A DNA stretch of 40,936 bases from Terriglobia bacterium (GTDB lineage Bacteria > Acidobacteriota > Terriglobia > Bryobacterales > UBA6623): the NCBI GenBank assembly GCA_009841225.1, contig VXMF01000001.1:1-40936 (forward strand), given 5' to 3'. Below, one piece after another: positions 15,275 through 23,076 of the stretch. Below the pieces are notes generated by a model. That model worked only from the letters and a program-made list of their open reading frames with translations. It searched no databases and was not told where the DNA came from. The translations under genes and the position numbers were made by a program. Position 1 is the first letter of the stretch. Every line of letters begins with the position of its first letter.

Positions 15275-16666
15275 ATGCAGCGCGCATGCCGCAGACCGGC
15301 CAGTAGCGGGGCGTTCGCCGGGACAGCTGCGAGCGGCCCGCGCTTCGCGCAGCGCTGGCGAACCGCTTGCTGCGTGGCGGCAGCGGCCCTACTTGCGCAC
15401 AGCCCGAACCTGCATGCGGAAGGCACCGCGCTGATCCGGGACGCGTTGCTGATCGACGGCACGGGCCGGGCGCCTCAGCCTCACAGCGACATTCTTATCC
15501 GGGACGGTCGCATTGCCAGCGTCAGCCCGACCGGATCGGCCGCAACACCCGACGGCGCGCTGGTAGTGGACGCGTCCGGCAAGACCGTGATCCCCGGAGT
15601 CATCAACATTCGCGGGCTTGCCGGCTTGGTGCGCAGCCCAGAACTGCCCCAAGACCACTTCAGCCAAGGCTCGATCCTGCGCCACCTTGCCAGCTATGTG
15701 TCGTACGGGGTAACGACAACAGCGACCCTGGCGCCCCAGCCAGCCCAGCTGAGGGCGGCGCAATCTGCAGCCAAGACGGCACGGGTCGTGACCCCGGTCC
15801 GCACGATCTGTGCCGCTATCCCCGCAGCGTTCCGCGGCAACGTCCTCCAATCGGCGTTCGAGACGGTCCGCACGCCCAAAGCAGCGAGACGGGCAGTGGA
15901 TAACCTGGTGAAAGCAGGGGCGGATTTTATCGAATTCCGCGACACGGAGACTCCCGGCCCTGACGACAAGAACACGCGACTGGCCGTCGCAACGGTCGAG
16001 CGCGCCAACCGACGGAGGCTCCCAGCGGCCGTCGTCACCCATCGGGCGGAGCTCGCCCTTGCGGCCCTGCGGGCCGGTGCGAGGGTCGTCTCGGCAAGCG
16101 TCAACGACTTGGAGGTCGGGGCGGATCTGATCAGTGAATTCGTGGCGTTGGGCGCGATCTATGCACCTGCGCTGTTCGCCGAGTCCACCGGCTTCGCGTA
16201 TGAGGACCGTCCGGCGTGGATCGACGACCGCTATCTGAGACGTTCGCTCCCTCCGGGGATTACCGGCCAGCTGCGCGGGCCGCTTCAAGTAATGCAGGCC
16301 CTTGACCCTGACCGGGCGCTCAAGTCTCGCCGGTTTGATATCGCCCGCCGCAATCTGCGCAAGCTGGCGGAGGCAGGAGTGACCATCGCTCTGGCCAGCG
16401 GATCCGGCTTTCCGCTGAGCTTCGAAGGCTACGCGGAGTATCGCGAGGCCGTGCTAATGACCGAGGCGGGCCTGTCGCCGCTGGAAGTGATCGAAGCGTT
16501 TTCCGGGGGCAGCGCGGCAGCGTTGGGTATCGATCGTGAATTCGGCGCAATCCTGCCGGGCCGAGTGGCTGACGTGGTGATTCTCAACGCAAACCCGCTC
16601 GACAACATCCACCACTTGCGCGACATGCACGCCGTATTTGTCGCAGGCACTCTGATGCAGCTGTAG
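15275..16666 (+). CDS. Amidohydrolase-superfamily protein lacking the metal-binding residues
   Basis: A 463-residue protein with the overall architecture of imidazolonepropionase-like amidohydrolases: a signal-like N-terminus to about residue 49, the small beta domain ALLIDGTGRAPQPHSDILIRDGRI, the barrel, and the closing GAILPGRVADVVILNANPLDNI. Every metal position that can be aligned is changed. After VIPG the expected HxH reads R113 and L115 (VIPGVINIRGL). The later His position (usually in an IEHG context) reads SASVNDLE, and the catalytic Asp context (usually LGTDSG) reads LASGSGF. One His survives in VVTHRAEL. It is uninterrupted, so this is more likely a pseudoenzyme or binding protein than a decaying gene. 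Confidence 0.82.
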   Translation: MQRACRRPASSGAFAGTAASGPRFAQRWRTACCVAAAALLAHSPNLHAEGTALIRDALLIDGTGRAPQPHSDILIRDGRIASVSPTGSAATPDGALVVDASGKTVIPGVINIRGLAGLVRSPELPQDHFSQGSILRHLASYVSYGVTTTATLAPQPAQLRAAQSAAKTARVVTPVRTICAAIPAAFRGNVLQSAFETVRTPKAARRAVDNLVKAGADFIEFRDTETPGPDDKNTRLAVATVERANRRRLPAAVVTHRAELALAALRAGARVVSASVNDLEVGADLISEFVALGAIYAPALFAESTGFAYEDRPAWIDDRYLRRSLPPGITGQLRGPLQVMQALDPDRALKSRRFDIARRNLRKLAEAGVTIALASGSGFPLSFEGYAEYREAVLMTEAGLSPLEVIEAFSGGSAAALGIDREFGAILPGRVADVVILNANPLDNIHHLRDMHAVFVAGTLMQL

Positions 16667-16692
16667 AGCGCGACCGCGGCAGCGGACGCAAC

Positions 16693-16698
16693 TACAAT
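16693..16698 (+). promoter_or_regulatory. Putative -10 box (TACAAT) of the Gfo/Idh gene
   Basis: TACAAT predicts +1 near 16705 and a 27-nt leader that contains AGGA about seven bases before ATG 16732. Confidence 0.45.
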
Positions 16699-16731
16699 CG
16701 GGAGCGGGCTTGCTCGGCCAGGATTGCCAGC

Positions 16732-17934
16732 ATGGGCGCGGACATCCTCCCCACCTCACCTACCCAGACCGCCCTAGCTGCGCGGGGAGTGCTGGGAGCC
16801 AATGACCGCATTGGCGTCGCATTGATCGGCTGCGGGACGCGCGGTCAAGGGCTGGCGGCTCATCTGGGTCAAATCGCAGGCGCCGAACTGCGCGCGGTGT
16901 CGGACGCATATAGACTTCGCATGCAGCAAGCCATCCACCCGGGGGACGCCCGGGTGAAGGCATGGGCGGACTACCGCCGCGCCTTAGACAGCCGGGATGT
17001 AGACGCCGTCATCGTCGCAACTCCAGATCACTGGCACGTGCCAATGACGCTGCAAGCGCTGCAGGCGGGCAAAGACATCTATGTCGAAAAGCCGGTCACG
17101 CACAGCCTGAACGAGGGCGCAGCGCTGCTCGAAGCCGTCGAGTCGTCCCATCGCGTCGTAGCGACGGGAACCCAGCAGCGGAGTTGGGGCCACTTTCTAG
17201 AGGCCAAGGAACTCGTCGCCCAAGGAGCGCTGGGCAAGATCACGTTCGTCCGCTGTCACTGGTCACAAAGCTACGCTGCGTTCCGCGCGCAGGCGATCGA
17301 AAAGGTCGACCTGAATCAACTGGACTGGGACGGCTGGCTCGGGCCTGCCCCGAAGCAGCCCTTCGACGCGACGCGCTTCCATTTCTGGCGGTTCTTTTGG
17401 GACTTCGGCGGCGGCAGCGTCACCGACCTGATGACGCATTGGATTGATGTCATCCAGTGGTACATGGGAAGCCCACAAGTCAGCGAAGTCCGCGCTTTCG
17501 GCACGACATACACCAACCACTGGCTCGAGGCACCTGACACCGTCGTCGCCACAATGGCGTTCCCCGAGGGTTACACCGCTGTCTTCGAGGGCAACATGAC
17601 CTTCGGGCTGCTCGGATGCGGGATCGAGTTTCGCGGGGACAAGGCCATGATGATCCTGAACCGCGACGGCTACGCGATATACGAAGAGGGCACGATGCCG
17701 CTCGAAGCGGTAGCCTTGCCCGAACCGACCTACGAGTACCTGCGGTCCGACAGCGCGTCGTGGAACGAGCGAGTCGACGGAACGGGCACCCTCGACAACC
17801 TGCGAGATTGGCTGGCCTGCGTCCGAAGCAGGGCCGCTCCGAACGCGCACATCCAAGCCGGCGTCGAATCCGCCGCAACGTCGCACTGGGTAAACAGGTC
17901 GATCCGAGAAGGGAACGTGATTACAGTCCCGTGA
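16732..17934 (+). CDS. Gfo/Idh/MocA-family oxidoreductase
   Basis: A 400-residue NAD(P)-dependent oxidoreductase. The dinucleotide motif is VALIGCGTRGQG and the family lysine is in DIYVEKPVTHS. The central VIVATPDHWHVPMTLQAL and the SVTDLMTHWIDVIQWYMG helix (with His in a HWxD context) are as expected for sugar or polyol dehydrogenases of this family. It starts with a short hydrophobic Ala-rich leader (ALAARGVLGAND) that resembles the end of Tat signals in related proteins, but the twin Arg is absent here, so it may be cytoplasmic. It is third in the catabolic-looking cluster after the enolase-type and amidohydrolase-like genes. Confidence 0.9.
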   Translation: MGADILPTSPTQTALAARGVLGANDRIGVALIGCGTRGQGLAAHLGQIAGAELRAVSDAYRLRMQQAIHPGDARVKAWADYRRALDSRDVDAVIVATPDHWHVPMTLQALQAGKDIYVEKPVTHSLNEGAALLEAVESSHRVVATGTQQRSWGHFLEAKELVAQGALGKITFVRCHWSQSYAAFRAQAIEKVDLNQLDWDGWLGPAPKQPFDATRFHFWRFFWDFGGGSVTDLMTHWIDVIQWYMGSPQVSEVRAFGTTYTNHWLEAPDTVVATMAFPEGYTAVFEGNMTFGLLGCGIEFRGDKAMMILNRDGYAIYEEGTMPLEAVALPEPTYEYLRSDSASWNERVDGTGTLDNLRDWLACVRSRAAPNAHIQAGVESAATSHWVNRSIREGNVITVP

Positions 17935-18540
17935 GGGTGTCTGCGGTTCCGTCTGGAAGCAGGTGTTCCAGGCGACACCAAGACGAACATCCGAGAGTAC
18001 GAGTCCGAGGCAGCCAGGCATCGTCAAGCAAGCCGGCTGGCCGTGAAATTCGTCTAGCTCGGCCGCGACGATGCAGTTCGCGGCCTTTGCCTGAAGTCTA
18101 GCCAGGCTTGACGCGATGGTCGCGCCGAATGCGAACGCTGCGCGAACGTTGTGTTGCAAGCCGAATCCCCCGGGGCGACGCCGACGCCGCCGTCCGACTG
18201 GAGATCTCGCCATGCCGGCTCCGCTGCCTCGTTTCCTCCGCCCGGAAGCGGGCGCAGCCTCGACAACAAGGACTGTTCCTGAATGCTCGATACGCTCATA
18301 TGGGATATCTTGAACTAGCCCGATGCGCACGATCGGCAGCGACCAGAGCCACCACCGCTTCCCTATTCCAAGTCAAGCGACGCCAGGCATGGTGAGGAAA
18401 TTCGGACCGAGGCGCGTGAAAGCGGCACTAGAGCAGTTCCGCGTAGCGGAGCGGCGCCGCGCGCGCAACGAGGATTCGTCTAGGTTGCCCTTGCAGGCAG
18501 CGGCGGGCACGAGCCGGAAGGCCGCGCCGAGGGGCGCCGG
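17935..18540. other. 606-bp gap without a convincing gene
   Basis: Open frames exist on both strands, but none has a recognisable domain, a start with ribosome binding site or clean codon use. The longest minus-strand frames are continuations of the antisense of the Gfo/Idh gene. I see no RNA gene. The last 100 bases probably hold the RND promoter. Confidence 0.5.
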
Positions 18541-21500
18541 ATGGGGAGGGTCTACGTGAGGGGGCCAATTGCATGGTTCGCCCGCAACGGCGTCGTGGCG
18601 AACCTGCTGCTCCTCGTGATTGTCGGAAGCGGGGTCTACGCCCTGGCGAATCTCAAGCGCGAAGTCTACGCGGAATTCGCGCTCGACGTGATAACGGTCG
18701 CGGTCGACTATCGCGGTGCCGGCCCCGAAGACGTGGAAGAAGCGATCTGCGTCCGGCTCGAAGAGGCTGTGCAAGGGATCGAAGGGATCAAGCGGATCAC
18801 GTCAACAGCCAGCGAGGGTCGCGGCTCGATGGCGCTCGAGATCCAGTCCGGATACGACGTGCGCGAGCTTCTGGAGGATGTGAAGACCAAGGTCGATGCG
18901 ATCGACACGTTCCCCGAACAGGTGGACAAGCCGATTATCCGAGAAATGATGCGGCGGTTCCAGGTGATCAATGTCTCGATCGCCGGGGAAACCGATCTCG
19001 CGACGCTGAAGCGGCTGGGCGAGCGCGTCAGGGACGAACTCACCGCCTTGCCCGATATCTCCCAAGCCGATCTGCGGAACGCCCCGCCCTACGAGATTTC
19101 GATCGAGGTGTCCGAGGAGGCCTTGCGCCGCTGGAGCCTGACGTTCGACGATGTCGCCGCTGCCGTCCGCCAATTCTCGATCGATCTGCCGGGGGGCTCG
19201 ATCAAGACCGATCTCGGGGAAGTCCTGCTGCGGACAGAGGGACAGGCGTATTCGGGCGAGCAATACGAGAGCCTTCCCTTGCTGGTCCGTCCCGACGGCA
19301 CCAAGATTTTCCTCAGCGACGTCGCGACAGTCGTTGACGGATTCGAAGAAGTCTCGATTTCCGCGATGCTTGACGGCAAACCCGCCGTCGTGGTCCAGGT
19401 ATACCGGATCGGCGACCAGAGCGCCGACGAGGTCGCCGAGGTGGTCCATGGCTATGTCGCGGCCACGGCGCCCACCCTGCCCGACGGAATCGAGATGGTG
19501 ACTTGGCGGGACAATGCCCGCCTGCTGCAGAGCCGCCTTGGCCTCCTCGGCGAGAACGCGCTGATGGGACTGCTGCTCGTCTTCGTCGTGCTGACGCTGT
19601 TCCTGCGGCTGCGGCTGGCGTTCTGGGTCACTCTCGGCATTCCGGTTGCCTTCCTGGGCTCGATCGCTGTCATGCCCCTGCACGACACGTCGATCAACAT
19701 GATCTCGCTGTACTCGTTCATCCTCGTGCTCGGGATCGTGGTCGACGACGCGATCGTGGTCGGCGAGAACATTCACGCCACGCAAGTGCGCACCGGCAAG
19801 GGGACCAGCGGAGCGATCAAGGGAACGCGCGAGGTTCTAGTGCCGGTGACATTCGGCGTGCTGACCACGATGGCCGCGTTCGCTCCCATGCTCTTCGTGC
19901 CCGGTTCGCTGGGCAAGATGATCATCGCGTTTCCCATGATCGTCATCCCGACGCTGCTCTTCTCCCTCGTCGAGTCGAACCTGATCCTTCCCTACCACCT
20001 GTCCCACTACAAGAAGCCAAGCGCGGCCAGTTCTCCGAACCCCCTCGCGCGCGCCGCGAACGCCTTCTTCGATGCGTTCTCGAATGCCGTGGCCTGGTTC
20101 ATTCGCAGAGCCTACAGGCCCCTTCTACGGACCGCCTTGGAATGGCGATACGCCACCGTAGCGCTCGCCGCGGTCAGCGTCTTGCTCACGGCCGGCATGG
20201 TCGGGGCCGGCCACGTCAAGCTGATCCTGTTTCCCACGGTCGATTCCGAGGACGTGGTGGCGCTGCTGACGATGCCGCAAGAATCCCCGGCAGAGGTGAC
20301 AGCGGCGAACGTGGCACGAATCGAGCGAAGCGCCATAGAACTGCGCCGGGAGCTGACCTCCGAACTCGGTCAGGATCCGTTTCGGCGCATGCTCAGTTCA
20401 GTGGGAGAACATCCGTTCCGCGAGCTGCAGAGCCGCGGAACGGCCCTGGAGGGCGAATTCCAGGGCGAGAACCTCGGGGAAGTCAATATCGAGCTGATTC
20501 CGTCCGAGGACCGAGCCATGAGCTCGGAGGAGATCGCCAGCCGCTGGCGCGAGAAAGTAGGCCAGATCCCCGGAGCGGTAGAACTCACGATCACCCACGA
20601 TCTGATCGGGGGCGGCAAGGCGATCGACCTGCAATTCACAGCCTTGGACATTGACACCATCCTGCAAGCGGCGGAGATGACGAAGGCCCGCCTGTCGCAG
20701 TATCCGGGAGTTATCGAGGTGACGGATTCCTACCGGGGAGGCAAACCGGAGGTAGAGCTGGCACTGACCTCCGAGGGCAGGGCCTACGGGCTGACGCTGG
20801 AGAATCTCGGTCGACAGGTCCGACAGGGCTTCTTCGGCGAGGAGGCCCAGCGCGTTCAGCGCGGACGCGACGACCTCAGGGTGATGGTGCGCTATCCGCG
20901 CCAAGACCGCCGCTCGCTCGGAGACGTGGAGCGCATGCGGATTCGCACCCCTGCGGGCGACGAGGTACCGTTCTCGACCGTGGCTGTCGCGTCCCTCGGA
21001 CGCGGCCCCGCTTCGATCACGCGCGTGGACCGCAGCCGGACCATCAACGTTCAGGCCGAGGTCGACGAGACGATAGCAACCGGCGGCGAGATCATCAGTG
21101 CCCTCAGGTCGGACTTTCTGCCGCAACTGCTGGAACGGTATCCGGGCTTGAGCTACTCGCTCGAAGGCGACGAGGCAGACTTCGCCGAGTCCATGGGAGC
21201 GCTTGCCCAAGGCTTCCTCGTCGCGATGTTCGTGATGTTCGCGATGCTGGCAATTCCCATGAAGAGCTATATCCTGCCAGCAATCATTCTGACTTCGGTT
21301 CCCCTTGGAATGGTCGGGGCAATCTGGGGGCATTGGATTGTCGGCATAGAGCTCAGTTTCGTCTCCGTGTGCGGAATCGCAGCGCTGGCAGGAATCGTGG
21401 TGAATGACGGCTTGGTGCTAGTGACGTTCATCCGGAATTATTCCCGGAAGCAGGGCTCCGTCAAGACAGCGGTGCAGTTTGCGGGAGAGGCGCGCTTCCG

Positions 21501-21774
21501 CGCAATCCTGCTGACTTCCCTCACGACGGTGGCGGGATTGACTCCGCTGCTGCTTGAGACGAGCCTCCAAGCACAGTTCTTGATTCCGATGGCCCTGGCC
21601 CTTGCTTCGGGCGTGCTCTTCGCCACGGTTGTGACCTTGGTCATGGTGCCGGCCCAATATCTGATCCTCGACGATATTCGACGCGTGGTGCGACGCCTCT
21701 TCATGGGAGAGAGGCGGGGCGGTCTGCAAGGGATTCCGTCCGTGCGGAGTGATTCTCCTTTGGCCGGGGACTAG
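18541..21774 (+). CDS. RND-family efflux permease (AcrB/Mex-like)
   Basis: A 1077-residue inner-membrane RND permease driven by the proton gradient. It shows the first helix after GPIAWFARNGVVANLLLLVI, the periplasmic porter segments with DVEEAICVRLEEAVQGIEG, the helix bundle TLGIPVAFLGSIAVMPLHDTSINMISLYSFILVLGIVVDDAIVVGEN with its proton-relay Asp pair (VVDDAIVVGEN), a second duplicate porter half, and the C-terminal GLTPLLLETSLQAQFLIPMALALASG helix. Start may be ATG 18541 (GAGGGG upstream) or GTG 18556 (GGGGAGGG five bases upstream); I give the longer. No membrane-fusion partner or outer-membrane channel is adjacent, so it may share one encoded elsewhere. Substrate is unknown. Confidence 0.93.
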   Translation: MGRVYVRGPIAWFARNGVVANLLLLVIVGSGVYALANLKREVYAEFALDVITVAVDYRGAGPEDVEEAICVRLEEAVQGIEGIKRITSTASEGRGSMALEIQSGYDVRELLEDVKTKVDAIDTFPEQVDKPIIREMMRRFQVINVSIAGETDLATLKRLGERVRDELTALPDISQADLRNAPPYEISIEVSEEALRRWSLTFDDVAAAVRQFSIDLPGGSIKTDLGEVLLRTEGQAYSGEQYESLPLLVRPDGTKIFLSDVATVVDGFEEVSISAMLDGKPAVVVQVYRIGDQSADEVAEVVHGYVAATAPTLPDGIEMVTWRDNARLLQSRLGLLGENALMGLLLVFVVLTLFLRLRLAFWVTLGIPVAFLGSIAVMPLHDTSINMISLYSFILVLGIVVDDAIVVGENIHATQVRTGKGTSGAIKGTREVLVPVTFGVLTTMAAFAPMLFVPGSLGKMIIAFPMIVIPTLLFSLVESNLILPYHLSHYKKPSAASSPNPLARAANAFFDAFSNAVAWFIRRAYRPLLRTALEWRYATVALAAVSVLLTAGMVGAGHVKLILFPTVDSEDVVALLTMPQESPAEVTAANVARIERSAIELRRELTSELGQDPFRRMLSSVGEHPFRELQSRGTALEGEFQGENLGEVNIELIPSEDRAMSSEEIASRWREKVGQIPGAVELTITHDLIGGGKAIDLQFTALDIDTILQAAEMTKARLSQYPGVIEVTDSYRGGKPEVELALTSEGRAYGLTLENLGRQVRQGFFGEEAQRVQRGRDDLRVMVRYPRQDRRSLGDVERMRIRTPAGDEVPFSTVAVASLGRGPASITRVDRSRTINVQAEVDETIATGGEIISALRSDFLPQLLERYPGLSYSLEGDEADFAESMGALAQGFLVAMFVMFAMLAIPMKSYILPAIILTSVPLGMVGAIWGHWIVGIELSFVSVCGIAALAGIVVNDGLVLVTFIRNYSRKQGSVKTAVQFAGEARFRAILLTSLTTVAGLTPLLLETSLQAQFLIPMALALASGVLFATVVTLVMVPAQYLILDDIRRVVRRLFMGERRGGLQGIPSVRSDSPLAGD

Positions 21775-22084
21775 CAACGCCGGCGGTCACAGCCGGGACG
21801 CTCAGTCACCCTCTCCCGGCGCGACACCTCCGGTATCAGCCTTTTTGATGCATCGCAGAGCCGTTGTCATCGGTTGGATTCCATTCGGCATATGCCGCGG
21901 TCTTGTCAAGTTCGTGATTCGCTCCCGGATTACCCACAATGTCCGCCAGTCGTACGCCTGTCTAGACACGTGAGCTTATCGCTCGGCACTCTCACGACAG
22001 TTCGTGATTCTCTCCTCTCCCTCGGCGGGCCCGCAGATACCGATCTGAACTGGAATCCGCCCCCAGCCACTACGATTGGTGCGG
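21775..22084. other. 310-bp gap with a 17-bp direct repeat
   Basis: No gene is seen. AGTTCGTGATTCNCTCC occurs at 21909-21925 and again at 21999-22015, 90 bp apart. It lies between the RND stop and the end of the toxin-antitoxin pair, both transcribed toward it. Confidence 0.45.
21909..22015 (+). repeat. Two copies of a 17-bp direct repeat
   Basis: The copies AGTTCGTGATTCGCTCC and AGTTCGTGATTCTCTCC differ at one position. Their role is unknown. Confidence 0.5.
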
Positions 22085-22465
22085 TCAAGCAGCCGGTCGC
22101 GGCGAAGCTGTCAGCGATACGTCTAGCCTCACTTGGTTGTAGGAGACCCGCGGTACCAGTGTGCCGCGCCGTCCCTTCTCCAGTTCCACGAGGCCGTAGC
22201 GCGACATTGTCTTCAGTGTCCGTGACAGATTCGACTTGCTGCGGCCTGCGAGTGCCGCCAGCTCGGTGAGCGAGTCCGGGTTCTCCTGCGCGATCAGAGA
22301 CAGAAGCTCGCGATTGCGTTCGGACAGCACTTTCGCGAAGCTCTCGATGGACGTGAACCATACCGTCGGCTCGTCCTTGGCAGGCTTGTGTTCACCGCGA
22401 GCGACCGCCATGGTGCGTGCCTTCATGCGATCATAACCGGCGATTCCGATCTGCAACGTCTTCAT
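22085..22465 (-). CDS. tumA: MarR-like winged-helix antitoxin (HVO_A0114/TumA-type)
   Basis: A 126-residue protein. Residues 50-110 form a winged-helix domain: LSERNRELLSLIAQENP, then the recognition helix ELAALAGRSKSNLSRTLKTMSRYGLVELEKG. This is the HVO_A0114-type domain common in antitoxins of TumE-like toxins. The N-terminal part (EPTVWFTSIESFAKVL) is the usual linker. Its ATG at 22465 overlaps the stop of the upstream gene by four bases (ATGA), the typical translational coupling of toxin-antitoxin genes with the toxin first. It should bind DNA and repress the pair, probably at the palindrome at 22841-22861. Confidence 0.85.
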   Translation of the reverse strand: MKTLQIGIAGYDRMKARTMAVARGEHKPAKDEPTVWFTSIESFAKVLSERNRELLSLIAQENPDSLTELAALAGRSKSNLSRTLKTMSRYGLVELEKGRRGTLVPRVSYNQVRLDVSLTASPRPAA

Positions 22466-22833
22466 GGGATCGACCCCCTTTCCTTCAGAACCGCGTCGAC
22501 TTCCTTCCAGAAATCCTCCAGCAGCGTGGACGCGTCCTTGTACTCATAGGCCCGGATTGTCCGCATCCGGTGCCTATGGTCCCTCTGGCCGTGTCGCCGC
22601 GTTCCCGGGCCTCGCCTCTCCCTCACCGGGTGCGCATTGTCGAAACCGACCAGCCTAGTGCCGTCCGGAGCATGCAGGGTGAGCGAATAGCTCAGCCCGT
22701 GCGGCCGTTCCTCAGTCACTTGGGTTCTTTGCACGACAAACTTCACCCAATGTCCGATTTCGTCGATGAACAGCGTCTGGCCATGAAGGTCGAGCAGTGT
22801 GTCGAGCCCGGGGTCACGGCCAGGCGTCGTCAT
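22462..22833 (-). CDS. tumE: TumE-type toxin (DUF6516)
   Basis: A 123-residue protein matching the TumE/DUF6516 toxin family by its pattern: an N-terminal DEIGHWVKFVVQRTQVTEERPHGLSYSLTL sheet, then GTRLVGFDNAHPVRERRG, then a His/Arg cluster (RRHGQRDHRHRMRTIRAYEY) and a closing helix LLEDFWKEVDAVLKE. The FDNAH...R context followed by a D-H-R-H stretch is characteristic of the family. It is probably a growth-inhibiting toxin; the target is not established for this member. It is the first gene of the pair and overlaps the antitoxin by four bases. Confidence 0.82.
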   Translation of the reverse strand: MTTPGRDPGLDTLLDLHGQTLFIDEIGHWVKFVVQRTQVTEERPHGLSYSLTLHAPDGTRLVGFDNAHPVRERRGPGTRRHGQRDHRHRMRTIRAYEYKDASTLLEDFWKEVDAVLKERGSIP

Positions 22834-22840
22834 TGATGTA

Positions 22841-22861
22841 TGTTATCAGTATCGGATAACA
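22841..22861. promoter_or_regulatory. Palindromic operator candidate overlapping the tumE -10 box
   Basis: TGTTATC (22841-22847) and GATAACA (22855-22861) are exact reverse complements with a seven-base spacer. On the minus strand TAACAT (22840-22845) inside the arm gives a predicted +1 at 22833, the A of the tumE ATG. A repressor bound here would block the promoter. This fits autoregulation by the neighbouring winged-helix protein. Confidence 0.6.
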
Positions 22862-23076
22862 AAGAAAAGTCACGCGCCGAGCTTTCCAGTCCCCGAACGC
22901 GTCGAAGAACATACGGCCTCAGCCTCGCAGACTTTCTTGTTCCCGAAACGTTGCGCCGCTTCGAACCGCTCCATTCGCTGCTGGTCTCCCAAGATCCTCC
23001 CGACGAACCTGCCGCTTCTAGTGTCGTCTGACAGTGGTAATGGCCGAAAACATAGCGAATAGAGGCCTGCGACGGA

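Noticed and set aside
17263..18330. A long minus-strand open frame (355 codons) across the Gfo/Idh gene and the gap
   Set aside because: It is antisense to a clear gene for most of its length and carries no domain; high GC makes such frames common.
18108..18559. Small plus-strand frames before the RND gene
   Set aside because: No domain, no ribosome binding site, and a composition of Arg/Ala-rich frame noise.
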